DNA from: Glandiceps talaboti
Taxonomy: Eukaryota; Hemichordata; Enteropneusta; Spengelidae
Length of the DNA stretch: 64,000 nt
Direction of reading: 5' to 3'
Assembly: GCF_964340395.1 (NCBI RefSeq)
Contig: NC_135554.1
Coordinates: 19,142,592 to 19,206,591 of the forward strand
A program made the translations under genes and the position numbers. The notes beneath the pieces are model-generated. The model saw nothing but the letters and a program-made list of their open reading frames with translations, was not told the DNA's origin and ran no database searches. Positions 1 through 13,775 of this stretch are shown piece after piece; the stretch's first letter is position 1, and each line of letters starts with the position of its first letter.

Positions 1-1260
1 TGCTAGACAATACGTAGTCTTGCTGCTAGACGTTCGGGCTTTCTTTCGATGCTATAACTATAAGCGAACAAGTTCGCATGTGAGGGCTTGCCCGAACAGT
101 CTAGCGAATGTCATTTTCAGACCGGACATTCCATTGAGATTACGATAAGCGGTGGGTTGGGCCATATATGCATATATATACTTTAATATATTCAATCTCT
201 GCATGCAGGTGTTGACAAACACACTTACGTCATTACTATGTCTTATCGGTTTATGGTAATTGTGTTTGATGAGTGTGTAGACGTTGTCATTCACACATTT
301 TAGTTAACGCATTGGTGGTTATTTTTACAAGCCCCTCCATAAGATGAATATGCATGAAAATTTAGCTATTGTCCTCTGTTTGTGCTTGTCGCTAATACGG
401 TTCTCTGATTGGCAGTTATTTATATCCTGATGACATTCGCTAGACCTCGGTTGTTCCATCCTCGATAGCGTTGTTCGGCTGTGTGTCGTATTTTATCGGA
501 AGAACATCCGAGGGCTAGCTGATAGACTAGACAATATGATGAGTCAACGTAAAATGAGACCCTCTCCAGATCGCATTTTCTAAACTATGGCCCTCCCTTG
601 AGAGCTGATTTGTAAAAAGTGTTCTTTCTAATTCCCAGCCCCCCCCCCCCCTTGTAAATACTGAAGACTCCCTGTGTAAGGTATGGTATACAAGAACAGA
701 AGACACTAATTGCACAGCGATTTTGAAAAGAAAAGAGATAACTGATGACGAATTGCTGAGGACATAACCCGATGACAAATAATCGAAAATGTACAACAAA
801 TATAATGACGGATTCACATCTTTGGATCTGAATGTAAACCCCTTATTAAAATATATTCAGTCGATACAAGACCTGACCTGACCTGAACTGGCCTTGCCTG
901 ACCCTGCGCGTCGTAACGAGCATTCCCTCATTCTAATTTCCAAAATGTGACCCTCTCCAGAGAACCGCTTTGTAAAATATGACTCCCACCTCCTCATTCC
1001 CTGCCTTCCCTTGTAATCATTGAGGCTTCCTAATAAAAGTATGGAAATGAAGCCGATATTGACAGCTAGTGCACATACATGTATGTGATTTACAGAGAAC
1101 TGTGTATGTCATGTCCAATCTACTGTAAATCATATAATACCGGCTTGATTTCCTTGTTTTGCAAATTTCGCGTTATAATAATTGCCTGCAAAATAACTGG
1201 TGTGTCATTTGTTTCACCGTGCTCTGTTTCTGTTTGAAAAGTATTAGGAGTAACGTATGC
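1..1260. other. No gene seen; one diverged repeat pair
   Basis: Segments at about 550-690 and 945-1055 share GACCCTCTCCAGA, TTTGTAAAA and C-rich CCCTTGTAA blocks. Otherwise the stretch is unremarkable, with short stop-ridden frames only. Confidence 0.5.
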
Positions 1261-1518
1261 CAAACTATGTACTGTTTATATTAGGGCTGGGATCAGAATT
1301 GAGGGGGGGGGGGGCTTTTGGGAGTAATTGTGGGGGGCATGAAAAAAATGAGGATTAAAAGGGGGGCATGAAAATTCTGATGGTCTGAAAGGGGTGGGGC
1401 GAAATATTTTGCTCATGGTTTAAACCAAAACACTCAGGAGCAGTCGTTTACCGAGTAAATTTTAAAAAAATCTCGTGTCTTCGCCACAATAACTTCTAAA
1501 AAAACCCTCAGTGATGAG

Positions 1519-1592
1519 TTGGTGTCTGTCTGTCTGTCTCTGTGTCTGTCTGTATGTCTCTCTCTCTGTCCCCCTCTCTCTATCTCGCTCGC

Positions 1593-1624
<32 letters not shown>

Positions 1625-1631
1625 CCTCTCT

Positions 1632-1729
<98 letters not shown>
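1519..1729 (+). repeat. (TCTG)n/(TC)n microsatellite
   Basis: TCTG units grade into TC units, with a short C run near 1636. Long apparent open frames here come only from the dinucleotide repeat. Confidence 0.95.
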
Positions 1730-1730
<1 letters not shown>

Positions 1731-1838
1731 ATGAATAAAGTTGGGGTAATGAAGACAATTTTCAAGCAGTCTATAGCTTTCGATTATGTGTATGGTTTGA
1801 GATTTTATGCCATTAAATGTCCTTATTTCTTTTAAAAA

Positions 1839-1878
1839 GTGCTTACTGTGGGAGGGAGTCCCCTCCCACAGTAAGCAC
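1839..1878. repeat. Perfect 18-bp stem-loop
   Basis: GTGCTTACTGTGGGAGGG, loop AGTC, then the exact reverse complement. No gene is close enough for this to be a terminator, and its role is unknown. Confidence 0.85.
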
Positions 1879-2544
1879 CCTCCCAACTGCTATGTTGAGG
1901 AATGCTGTTTCTGCCCAGAATCAAGATTGAAAGAGAAAACAAGTATATAGGTAGGTTACATTCCAATGTGAGACTTTTTCGCAAAGCCCACATGAATTTG
2001 TAAAGAAATCTCTCATTGTTATGTATGGAGCTGAAGTTAATCTCCACTGTTAGTTTAATGTAGTGTACCATACTGTACATCTCTGAAGTGGAGCGCGGGG
2101 GGTGGGGGTGCGGCTACGAAAATTCTTGGGCTCGTTTCGGGGGGGGGAGCATGAAAATATTTTGAGAACGCGAAGGGGGGGGGGGGCTGCGAACATATTT
2201 TGGACCAAAATAATGTCACCCCAGATCCCCCTGCCGTAAATTCTGACCCCAGTCTAGATACGGTTGTAGTCCGCGGAGATAGTCACTGTCACGTGTTTGT
2301 TGTAAGATAGTGCAACCATATTTTTGCGAGTATGGACAATTATATATATTAGCCCATGACAAAAAATGTCAGAGTTCCGGTGTTCGCATCCTACAGAATC
2401 AAAAGAGACAACGGCACCCCACCCTCACCCCACAAGCTTTACATGTATATGTGACGCAACTTTCGAAACTTCACAGAAAATATTCATTGATCTCAACACT
2501 AAACCGTCATGTGTCCTTACTATTCCAAAATATATTTTCACTAA

Positions 2545-2750
2545 CAGTTTTCATTTTGCTAAGAAAAGTATCACGCTACAACACTTTATAGTTTATCTGC
2601 GAAAAGTTACCCGTATTTGATTTGTCATTCTATAGTTCAATCTTACACTAGTAGTTTGGAACCGGATGCCGAAGCAGCACTACACGAGTACACATATGGT
2701 GGGCAGCGCGGCGTCGACTATATATCCCGGACACCCACCGTCCAGCACGT
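2545..2750 (+). repeat. 206-bp direct duplication, copy 1
   Basis: Identical in length to 3426-3631 and differing at one position that I can see (ATCTGCG versus ATCTTCG). It ends in CCAGCACGT, after which copy 1 continues into unique sequence. Confidence 0.9.
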
Positions 2751-2867
2751 GTCATTTCGGGACAGTACGTTAACTATTCAACAATGTATTTTCATGTAAT
2801 TGAACAGCAGCCCACATAACAGTGAAACTTGTAATATAAAAGATTGAATGTTGGCATATGCTGTAAT

Positions 2868-3002
2868 GGATTGTATGCCCTCTGGGAGTTGAGGAATATA
2901 AAAGGCCGTTGTGCCGCGTGAGCACCTTGGCCTCTCAGGATAAAAGGCGCATTATAAATATTCATTAATATTGTTATTGTTATTGTTATTGTTATTGTTA
3001 TA
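2868..3002 (+). mobile_element. Possible retroposon 3' tail with (TTGTTA)n
   Basis: GAGCACCTTGG, then GATAAAAGGCGCATTATAAAT, then a (TTATTG)n run resembles LINE/SINE 3' ends that terminate in short tandem repeats. No coding remnant or target duplication was identified. Confidence 0.35.
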
Positions 3003-3162
3003 ATTTAATTATTTATAATTTATAACAAAGAGCACAATAAACATAACCTATGAGCATGTAAAGAGGGTTTAATAATTAAACACTGGATACAAAGAATATA
3101 GTTTTATTAGTCTTATACATGTATGTATACATCTGCAATAAATGAGTCCAGGAACCGTGTTA

Positions 3163-3255
3163 TAAACAAACAAACAAACAAACAAACAAACAAACAAACA
3201 AACAAACAATATGCATGCGGGGATTTGATAAATAAAAATATTTTGAACACATGGA

Positions 3256-3346
<91 letters not shown>
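3163..3346 (+). repeat. (AAAC)n and (TA)n microsatellites
   Basis: AAAC units at about 3163-3208 and a TA tract at about 3261-3346. Confidence 0.95.
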
Positions 3347-3348
<2 letters not shown>

Positions 3349-3425
3349 TTTTGGTAGTTCTGGAACTCTTTCTTGGTTGTAACTCGGAGTTTCACGCATT
3401 GTGCGATCATCAGACAACTGATGAT

Positions 3426-3428
<3 letters not shown>
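3347..3428 (+). repeat. Single arm related to the 3777 palindrome
   Basis: GGTTTTGGTAGTTCTGGAAC, TTGTAACTCGGAGTTTCACG and GCGATCATCAGAC match the palindrome arm. It also follows a (TA)n tract (about 3261-3346) and ends in a short hairpin (ATCATCAGACAACTGATGAT). Confidence 0.75.
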
Positions 3429-4078
<650 letters not shown>

Positions 4079-4082
<4 letters not shown>

Positions 4083-7000
4083 CATACATGAATATTTAAA
4101 TTGGATATTCAAATATAGGTATCCCGCGTGTTTTTAACATTTGCAACCAGCTTTAAAAATTGCAAGATACCACAGAGCAACAACTCAGAAATCGTCGGGA
4201 TTTAAGCCTTTCTGTTCATTTAGCTGTCAATTTCGCCGGTTGAAATGTGAGTTCTAAGCATATTTGTTCTAGCGAGGTGGATTTTTGACTGATCTGAAGT
4301 CAATTTATGGCATTTTTTTCAGGATATGAAAATTATAATCGTACGCATAGTACTTGATCAGTCTCAACCCTTGGGGGTTATTTCCATGTGACCATTTCGT
4401 TGGGGGGGGGGGGGGGCAGTGTTTGGTTGTTCGTTGGTTTGTTGTCGTTTACTCATGTATGTATCTACTCATTTGTCAGTTTATTTTGTTTGTTTGTTTG
4501 TTTGTTTACTTGTTTGTTTGTTTGTTTGTTAACTTGTATGTTTATTTTGTTTTGTTTATATTTGTAAACAGAACTAAATGAGCCTGGGCACCCTGTGATT
4601 GAAGGTCTCCTAACGTTATCTTTACGCAAACTTGACACTTAAAGAGAACAAAGATTTCAAAAAATTATTGAAAAAAAGTCTCAATCGTACAAAATAAAAA
4701 GCCACACTTACTGCCGCTGACAGATAACTGAATATGAATGACATAGCGGCTATCAAAAAATGAAGTGATAAATTTCAGCCAAGGCCACTGCACTAGCCAC
4801 TCTGACTCTAGCACATATAGTGGGCTGAGAATTCACACGAGACCTCGTTCTCCCCACGCGTTATCATTTACGTGTATAATTTAAATGACAAGCTTGTCTC
4901 AGCTCATTTCCGCTCTTCCTGGAAAGTACGACTAAGTAGAGTCACGTGACCTAAAAGTTTATAAAAACTTTGCTTCCTTTTATATAACGCGTGAATAATA
5001 GGTCATCAAATATACAAATACTAAATAAATTAGCTAGATTAATTTTACTATTCAAATGTTAGATTTTTGCTTTGATCAGAAAGAGCTAATGTCGTGCATT
5101 TACGCACAGCTATGGAGTCAATAGAATTGTATGTAAATCAGAATGCCATATAAGGAAGTACTGGGTCATTATCCAGCTAGTCAGATCATATGGGTCAAGA
5201 GGAGTTAGACATGTTGGAAAGTACGTAGAAGCAGTCGAAACTCCAACAACATTATCGAACATTGATTACAGATGAACGGACGACCAATTTCAACGGTCTT
5301 TCAGGCCTGATGTTACGATGAAGTATTTGAGATATAAGCAAGGTAAACTGACATTACATTTTGTATTCAAACTTTTTTTCTGTTCAACGTTGGAGGCCGG
5401 AGTGCGTTTCCGTGTGTACAGGCTAGTATATACTCGTAGTAGTAGGTACATGTATGTATTTCGCTTCCGATGGACGTGGACAGAATCATGGTGAAACATG
5501 AATTTTGTCAGTGTAATGTTATGTTTCTCCGATGAAGATAGCGTCGTTGTATATCGACCCATATACAAATGTACCAATACAATATATTGTACACACAACG
5601 GCCAGAGAGGCAACCAATGTAGTAAACAACATTGGCCTTGCGCCTTGTCTCCAATATTTTGATACTGGGTGTCATATACATATTAAAACACCTTCTTCGG
5701 AGAACAAAACGTATATGAACTGCTCTTGAATGTCTTCTGGTCTGTAGAAATCCGTTCTTGTGTACACTGTCGGCATCGTCATGCATGTAATACAAGTTGG
5801 GTGATTTTTTACAAGCGATTTCATCTCGTGATGGTATCACTCACAAGGCGTATAATGTAGAACAGCCTGCGGGCACATACACCGCGTACCGATACTAGTG
5901 GTTTTCGATGTAGAGCTAATTACTAATTTGCTTATATTTCTTAGGTACTGATTTAATTAAACTATGAAGGTATTGGGTGTTTTGTTTTACTAACAGTCAA
6001 GAAAACAACAGATTTAAAACTTCGATAAGCACATGAAAGCGGGCCTTTACGATTACGTAAATGGGTAAACTAAACCAAGTGTCTTCAGAATCTTTATCTC
6101 CAGTGATAAACAAAATTATGTAATCTCTCCGTGGGCTTGTACGTAACATCACACGAACCAAAACACGTACACGTACGATGCGTATATCTTATCCGTTTGT
6201 CTGTTAGGACCCTGAGATACTTGATACAAAAGTATTGCGTCACTATTGCAAGTTTGATCTACTTATAGTTCTACTGAATGTTTGTTTAAAACTGTGACAT
6301 GTCATGCAGGAGTGAAAATTATACCTTTAATAACCACGACAGATAAAAATAACAAAAAATGCAAAAAATACGTTGTGTAAACAATGACAGATATTGCAAA
6401 TAAAAAAATTAAAAAGGAGAAAAAACCTCAAGCATGCTCGTAGATATTATATTTGCAAGGAATTTCATTATTTGCTAGAAAAAGAAACTACTGTGTTACA
6501 TGGATGTGAGTTTCACTGGTTTATGAGGTATGCATGTATAGTAACTATAGAAGTGAAAAGTATTTTCATGTGGATTTTATTTTTATATAAAAAAAATTGT
6601 GAGAATGAATTCCAATTGTATGTACTGTTGTTTATGCAATATGTATGTACCCCATTTGTGTATTGTGAGTTTTGAATGCACGTTCTTGGGCCAGAAGGTG
6701 GAAAAAAGTAAACATATGTAAGCGATAAATTTCCAGCTGAGAAAATTGTAAAATATTGAAAAGAATTTGAAACATTAATATTTCTATTTGAAATGTTTAT
6801 TTTGTCTTTTCTGACTTGTTGAAACCTACAAATAATCATAATTTGATTGCGTCAAATGTTTTCCCAAAGATCAAACTTATGTCGAATTTCCTTGCCTTTT
6901 AATGTCAGCCTTTTCTGATAGCAACTATGGGATTACAAATTTTTGCAAATATAGTGAGAGCAGGGTCCTCAGAATTAAAAGAAGGGACTATGACTGATCG

Positions 7001-8340
7001 TGGAGAATTAAGTGACTCTGTGTTTCGCACAGCAAACTTCAGGCTATCGAAACATTTTTTCCTTACCATTAAAATTTTCTACATTCCTGATACATATACA
7101 TTGTACATATGCATATATCATACATCATATATCACATAAGAATAAGTGATATGCAATTATCACACTTACGACCTGTTAAATGGCAACTATAATCTATTTT
7201 TATACTGTTCTTAGAAATATAGATTGATATGTACCATTCTGTATTTTTTAACAATAATAAAATGACTTTATGACTTAAATTGGGGTAGAGATTAAATTGA
7301 GGTGACACTTTACTTTTTAGTGCTGCTAGATCAATTTGATAAGAGCCATTAACCCTATATATCTTTGGTCTAGACAATACAGGCAGAAAGGTTGAAGTGG
7401 TACGTTGCCCCTGAGTGATGTGGCAATGATATATTCATGATATAGAGTCGATTTACAATCAATTTGTCAGATATGTTGTCTCTTTAGCTGTGAATGGAAT
7501 CATAATAATGAGATCAGACGGAACTGTATGAATTCATGATTGAACTGTTGTTATCAGAGGGGGCTGGCTAGCTATGCCCTCGGGAATTACATCATCTCAG
7601 CAAGTGGTCTTTACTCATAGACTGAGAGATTTGTTGTGCCCACAATGTCATGGTGAATCTTTCAGTGTGACTTACTGAAAGCTTATTTGAAATTGCATTT
7701 GCTAAATATCCAGCTGTGCTGTTAGAGAGAAGGCAGTGTTCATAAGTCACTTTCTTTAATGATCCAGGTTTAACATTAGTCATGGGCCACAACATCATAC
7801 ATACATACATACATGTAAGTATTTGTTGTCGTTAGTCTTTTTTGTTAATAAAAGGTTATTTACAAATTACATAGTCTACTCTACACTCTCACTTGTTGAA
7901 TGACTAGTAGCCATTGGCAAAACTCATACTCTAGTAATGGCTGTGATACTGTATGACTAAAATGGCATCATTCTAGTCTTATTTTAGACTTCAGACTATC
8001 ACAGCAGTTTATACGGTAGGAGTTTTGCCCGTGGCTGCTGGTTTTTAGACAAGTGATAGTGAATGGGAAGATATATTAAAGTAACCTTTTATTTGGAAAC
8101 AAAACATTAATGTGATTGCTGAACTTCATTTTCACACTTCTAACCAAATTTCGAAAACTTTCACGCCTTCAATGATAACAGCTTCTGTATTTACCTCTGA
8201 GATGTTGATAACTTGATAAAATATACTTGTAATGTGAGATATAGGGTGCTGGGTTTCTGGCAGTATTTTAATGTGTTTACTATACAATCATGTTGTTTTT
8301 TTTCATTACATTGATAGTAGTGGTGTGACTGCTACAGTTT
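4079..8340. other. No gene recognised
   Basis: AT-rich unique sequence with a G run (about 4401-4414), a (GTTT)n tract (about 4486-4530) and short frames lacking any family resemblance. No repeat family beyond simple repeats was noticed. Confidence 0.5.
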
Positions 8341-8377
8341 TCATCATAGTTTACATTTGATGTTGCACTTGTCAACA

Positions 8378-8418
8378 TTCGTTTAGGTGGGGGGGGGGGG
8401 GGGGTTGACCTAAACGAA
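8378..8418. repeat. Hairpin enclosing a G run
   Basis: TTCGTTTAGGT and its complement ACCTAAACGAA flank about 17 G plus two T. The G tract sits exactly in the loop. Confidence 0.7.
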
Positions 8419-8574
8419 CATCGTTTATTTGGTGAGCTTGTGCGACATTTTGCAATCGTCCCTAAGGGTATAAAGAAATGTGTTACTTTTTAATTGTGAC
8501 TGGAAGCCCGGGAACAAACCATCTAGTATAAAGGATGTATTAAACTTTCAGTGTCTTGATGTATTATATTATTA

Positions 8575-9525
8575 TTGGAAAATAAATAAAATGATAGAAA
8601 AATTAATTATTGATGACAATACTAAAGAAAGTAATCAAGTTAATGAAAAAACATGGTTGAAAGTAGATCAAATATTGTCAGATAAGAAGACAGATATTTT
8701 TTATATTTTTTTTTTTTATATTTTTGTGCTGGGAATTCCTCCCAGCGATTTTCTGTTATGCAGACAAATACACACAAACAAACAAACACACAAATGCTAC
8801 AGAGATCCATTCGGGTTTTGGGACTACGTGACAGGGCTATGTAGCACGCTCTATATCACGTTGCTATGGAACTGTCAAGGCTTTCCCAGTCAGTCCACAG
8901 GCTATCCCAGAGTCACCCAGGCCCGGCAAACATAGCACCTGCAGGCTCCGTGTGAGTAATCATCCCCGACTTTTCGAGTCATTACTCCAGGAGTCCCCCC
9001 AAATTCGCACTCGTCTTGTGAGTGAGACACGACTGAGTGATACAGCCTACCCATCGAGTCTGTAGAACACTCACCCTGGGTTTGGGTCGGTCACAGAAAA
9101 ATCCCCTGTTTCCAGTGGGATTCGAACCCGTGACCTCCCGACTGCTAATCCTGTGCGATAACCACTACGCTACAGGGAGCCGGTAAGAAGACAGATATGA
9201 TACGTGTTCTTGTGATAGTTATCCTAAAAAAAAAACATAATCAGGTTAATGGGAAGCATTTGTTTGAAAAGTAAGTCATTTATATGATCGCACAAGAAAA
9301 CAATATAACACTTAAATGCTTGTAATAAGTGATAACAATACTAAGATGAAAGTAATCAAGTTAATGAAAAAACATCTTTGAAAAGTAGATCAAATATTGT
9401 CATATAAGAAAACAATATGACACTTGTAATTAATCGTGATTGATAATGATACTAAAGAATGTAATCCAGTTAATGGGAAAACACGTATTTATTTGAAAAC
9501 CAGATTAAATAAGGCCATAGAAACA
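8575..9525 (+). repeat. Degenerate ~85-bp tandem repeat split by the SINE
   Basis: Units with GATAA(C)ACTAAAGAAAGTAATC, AAGTTAATGAAAAAACAT and AGATCAAATATTGTCA occur before (8575-8697) and after (9184-9525) the SINE. The SINE therefore inserted into an existing array. The unit edges are blurred. Confidence 0.65.
8683..9198 (-). mobile_element. tRNA-derived SINE with 15-bp target duplication
   Basis: Read on the - strand, the element starts near 9183 with a tRNA-like head carrying box A (TAGCGTAGTGG) and box B (GGTTCGAATCC), continues through a non-tRNA body, and ends in an A/T-rich tail at about 8698-8725. TAAGAAGACAGATAT flanks it at 8683-8697 and 9184-9198. It interrupts a degenerate tandem repeat. 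A RNA polymerase III promoter is implied by the boxes; the LINE partner is unknown. Confidence 0.87.
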
Positions 9526-10231
9526 CATAACAGAATACTTAACTTTACAATGGAGATAATGATATGGGGGTGGGGTGTAGGTGTGGGTGGGGTGTAAATG
9601 AAGTTGCTTTCCATCAACTCATATTTATTTTGTGTAGATCATATTGCAGATAGTTAAAGTTGGAGAGGTTACATGGTGCTGGAAACCACCATAAATTTAA
9701 CATTGTGTAAAACTGGGAGTAGATTAGACTATTTTGATCCACATTAGTTATTGAGTACGGTGCAATGTTTTGACCTCTTGGATATATATGTACTTTCCTA
9801 TGTAATCTTATTTTCGATATACTGTTATTTTTTCTGCTCCTGAAACTATATTAGTACGGTCAAAATTCCGAAAGCAATACAGAAAAATGTTTTCTCATTA
9901 TTTTATTGAATTATGTATCACACAGAAACAGTCTGCTTACAATTGACTGCACAGCTTGCTGTACTAAAATATAAAGATATGGCAGTTATATTTCTAATGC
10001 AATTATTAGCTGTTTTTGGTTTCATGTTTGAAGGATTTAGAAATGCATGATAATTCCAAGAAACAAAATTTATTATTTCTGATTATTAATTTTGATTGAT
10101 ACCTGAGTAAAGGGAAAAAAACAGTACGAAGAACTGAACTGACTCTGAATTCAGAGTTAATGTTACGGATGACACAAATGAAATGTGTGACTTTAGTTTT
10201 TTTGTCTCTGATACGACAATTGCGAATGTTT
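9526..10231. other. No gene recognised
   Basis: AT-rich sequence with short frames only; nothing recognised up to the first 9-bp-TSD foldback. Confidence 0.5.
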
Positions 10232-10620
10232 GTACATAAGTAGGCTGTTGACAGTTGTTCATGCCTTTTTTGCTCATTCTCGCAAACCAGAGTTATTATT
10301 TCTACAACTACACTTAGAAACAAGCCCCCAGTGCAAGGCTTTTTAAGAACGTTGCCGTAAAAACAGGCCGTGGTTTGCGACGATGTTTTTGCTACGTTTC
10401 ATGTGAAACAAAGTCGTTGTCTTGCTCCGTAGCACTGAATACTAATGCGTACTGATAATGATATGAGGCACGAGCCCATGTCTCTGGCCCTCGCTGTTCA
10501 TATCATTATCAGTACGCATTTGCCATTAGTATTCAGTGTTATGGAGCGAGGCAACAACATTGTTTTAGATGAAACGTAGCAAAAAAGGCACAAACGACTG
10601 TCGACAGTCTAGTACATAAG
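10232..10620. mobile_element. Foldback MITE copy 1, 9-bp TSD
   Basis: The element spans 10241-10611 and is flanked by GTACATAAG on both sides (10232-10240, 10612-10620). The right end is CGACTGTCGACAGTCTA. The left end, TAGGCTGTTGACAGTTG, is a diverged version of the family terminus. Internal arms share the family stretch near CTACGTTTCAT and AACAAAGTCGTTG. No coding sequence. Confidence 0.8.
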
Positions 10621-11009
10621 GCCAGTGGTCATAGTATTAGTACTGAATAAAGGATTGAACCATTCTATACTTTCAGTGTTACAACTGAAAATTTTTACAC
10701 ACAGAGTCAACATTTTTTTGGAAACCAAATCCAGATTTCTTCACTGACCTCTTATCGACGACGTCATCGGTGGTCACTTAAAATGAGCTGTTATTGTAAT
10801 TCACTGCTGATGATGCTGATGATGTGACGTCAATAAAAATCTTGGATTCCCTTCCAGTAATTGTTTTTGACTAAGTGTGTTGCAATTTTCGTTTGTAACT
10901 GGAAAAAATGAAGCATTGTTGACTGCAAATTAAGTTGGAATAAAACATAGAGAAAGTAAATATTTCCTGATTTTGATTATTGTGATACTGTAACGTTGTG
11001 TAAGCTGAG

Positions 11010-11420
11010 ATTTTTAGCTCCGCTGTCAGCGAAAGCTGAAAGCGTAGCTTTAGGTATAGGTGGGTATTGAGGTATAGAGAGTAGAGTGAATCATAGGTGT
11101 CCGTCAAACTTTTATATTTTTACTATCTACTCCGGAAGTGACAGTCGGAATTCTTCGATATTTGGTGTGCATGTTCCCTGGGGGGAGGCTATTCAGATTT
11201 GTTCATGCCAAGTTGATCTGTGCCATTTTCAATTTTTTATGATTTTTTTTCATAAAATGTCATTTTCATCAACTCCTTGAAAACCTCTTATTAGATTGCT
11301 TTGATATCTGGCGTGTTGATGCGCAGGGGGTAGCTTACTCAGATTTGTTAATTTCAAGTCAGCACATCCTCATTTTTATTTTTTATGATTTTTTTTTTGT
11401 AATTTGAAAAAAAAATGAAT
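11010..11420 (+). repeat. Hairpin-headed dispersed repeat, copy 1
   Basis: It begins TTTTTAG, then a hairpin AGCTCCGCTGTCAGC-GAAA-GCTGAAAGCGTAGCT. About 100 bp on, two diverged units of about 190 bp follow, each with GATATTTGGTGTG/GATATCTGGCGTG and TCAGATTTGTT-AT. It shares its layout with the repeats at 40990 and 62985. Confidence 0.6.
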
Positions 11421-12309
11421 ATGTTAATGAGCATAATGACCGACGCCATATTGGAAATCAGTCGACGAGACTTTAAGTAAACTGCCACTTTTCAAAAGAC
11501 ACTATTGACGTCAAACAAGCAATGTAATATGTGCTATAGTCATAATTCTACGCATTGGGCGCCCAAATGACAAGCGTTTGTTCGAAACAGGGTTGTAAAC
11601 TTCAAATCCAATTCTGCACCCTTCTACATAATCAGCCAGTCCGCAACATCCTCATTTGCATACTCTATCCTGATTCGACCAGAAGCTGTAGGTGACCTCA
11701 TTTGACCGAGCGATTTTCCACAGCAAGTATCTTGAGTATCAACACAGGACGTTCTTGGTACTCACTAAAATCACACTTCAGACCCACTATAAAAGTGTGA
11801 TGTTTTCAGATAACATGTAACTTGTGGTTAATTCTATATTGTCGTGCAATTTGGAATGACAGTGAACCAGAATTCAGACAACTTGCGTAAGGAAGGGCAT
11901 GCCAGGCATGCGGTTGAAGTTATGGCCGACAGTTCACATGTAAAGTTAAACGACATGAACGTGTCTTGCCTTTCCAAAATGCAAATATTTGGCAAGTAAA
12001 AATAATTAAAATAATTACAACTTTAATTTGGCTTCAGACTTTGCATTATGTTTTGCGTATCTTTCCCGTTTTACATGTAAATCCGAAAAGGTTCTCTCTC
12101 ATCATGTCATCAGTGTCAGTGATCATACCGCGCGGGGCTGCTTTGAGTACGAGCGAAGTGAGGCATGTTGAGGTATTTTGTTGAGAATTATAAATATTGC
12201 GAAATGTCAAGTACAAGGTTTAAATACAATGGAATGATGAAAAAAATGGCAGAGTCTGCTGACAGGCGCCGGTCACAAGAAACACTGAATTAAAATATCA
12301 GACGATGTA

Positions 12310-12849
12310 TGTATTAATCGCCGACAATCCACCCGTATGCACGAGGGACTAACCCGGAAGCAAGTCGTTGTCAGCCATACGTTACAGTGGTAACATCGTC
12401 CGAGAAATCGCTGCGTTCAGAGTGTCATTATTCACAGAATTGTTGTTTTCGAGTGAAAACCCGTCTTGAATTGTATAACTCTAACAAATGAAGACATGTC
12501 AAGTTATATTTTGAAAGTTGTATCGCTAGTTTGAGACGATTTTCTCACGTACTATAGTACTATCGAGGCTTACTTGGAAGTAGTAGGACCTTACTCCAGT
12601 TCATCGGGAAGTTTAGCCAGTCCGATAATTCTTTCTGGTTTAGTTTACAACACTTTTGATCACGCAGATTTTGTTGTTGTGATGAAAAGAAATAAAAAAA
12701 AAGATCATTTCAACCATTTCGTTGTGTTTTCTTTGTGAAAGGTAACCGAACATGAACGAGTGTTACCACTGTAACGTATGGCTGAGAATGACTCTCTTCC
12801 GGGTACTTGAGATTGTCGCCGTACGGAAACTAAGATGGCGATTAATACA
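12310..12849. mobile_element. Foldback element (540 bp)
   Basis: TGTATTAATCGCC at 12310 is mirrored by GGCGATTAATACA ending at 12849. The arms remain complementary for about 100 bp with gaps, including ACCCGGAAG, CAGCCATACGTTACAG and TGGTAACA. The loop is about 330 bp with no coding sequence. I see no clear target duplication. Confidence 0.65.
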
Positions 12850-13775
12850 TTTCTTCCCTATATATATCTACCACAACTAGTACAAGTTGAATGTTGTTGA
12901 CTTTGTAAATTTGTTAGAAAATTGAAATTCAAATTGCCTCAAAATTATTTTAGATCCCTAGTTTATTTCATTCATCATTAAAATTTTCCAGGGTTACAGC
13001 TGTAAGACACTGGAATTATTTATAGCCAACCTCAAAATCCTCTTTTTTTCTTTTTCTTGTGTGCATTTCCCAGTCATTTTTTTCTGAGATTTTGTGCAAT
13101 TTTTCATAACAGTAGATTTTTGTCATAAAATGGTGACTATGGTATAAAAGTACAATACATTACCAACTTCTGTGTAAAATGTGTTTTATAGTGAGACATC
13201 ATATGAAACCACTAACCACTTTATTGCATCGCTAAAACAAAACTGCATAGTGAAGAGCTGAAGACCTGAACCACTTCTACATGTCACCAAAATAAAAAAT
13301 TAAATTAAAAAAAAAAACAGCGGAGCTATTCTGACCGATAGGTCGCTTGTAATGTGTTTTACTGGGAGGAAGTTTAGGTTTGCCAGTATACTATGAGGCT
13401 TCTCATGTTGTCTTTGAACATTGAACTGATATAGACCTGTTGCCGGTTCCAAGATGCACTGCGTGTCTCTCCATACAATGGCATGTATTCTGTACGTGTG
13501 GAGGGGTGTGCACGCGCTACTCAGGGGGATGGTTGTCACATGATGGTACCCTTGGTTTACCCGTAAAATCCCACTTTGTCATCGATGGCGTTCAGTTTTT
13601 GTTCGATAAAATCACCCATAATTAAAGAGGTCAACATGTCTTACCATTATTTCCTTATGAAAATGTTATTTCAAATGTAATAAAGACAAAACAAGACTAA
13701 ATCTAACAACATAAGCGACATCCTCTCACGCAATGCATCTTGGAACCGGAAAATCGACTATTGATAATGGTAGCT

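Larger units (their letters stand above)
1262..2245 (+). repeat. Paired G-rich repeat segments
   Basis: Segments at about 1262-1425 and 2090-2245 share a pattern of long G runs with GGGGGCATGAAAAT, GAAATATTTTG/GAACATATTTTG and ACCAAAA. They look like two diverged copies of a dispersed element. Between them lie the TC microsatellite (1519-1729) and the hairpin at 1839. No gene is seen. Confidence 0.45.

Noticed and set aside
1462-1835. RERERE / SLSLSL frames
   Set aside because: Translation of the TC microsatellite.
8480-8935. 151-residue frame (MLLFNCDWKPGNK start)
   Set aside because: Its first half lies in the degenerate tandem repeat and its second half in the SINE; no family resemblance.
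9100-9183. Functional tRNA gene on the - strand
   Set aside because: Box A and box B are present, but the sequence continues into a SINE body with an A/T-rich tail and target duplications, and the stems are poor.
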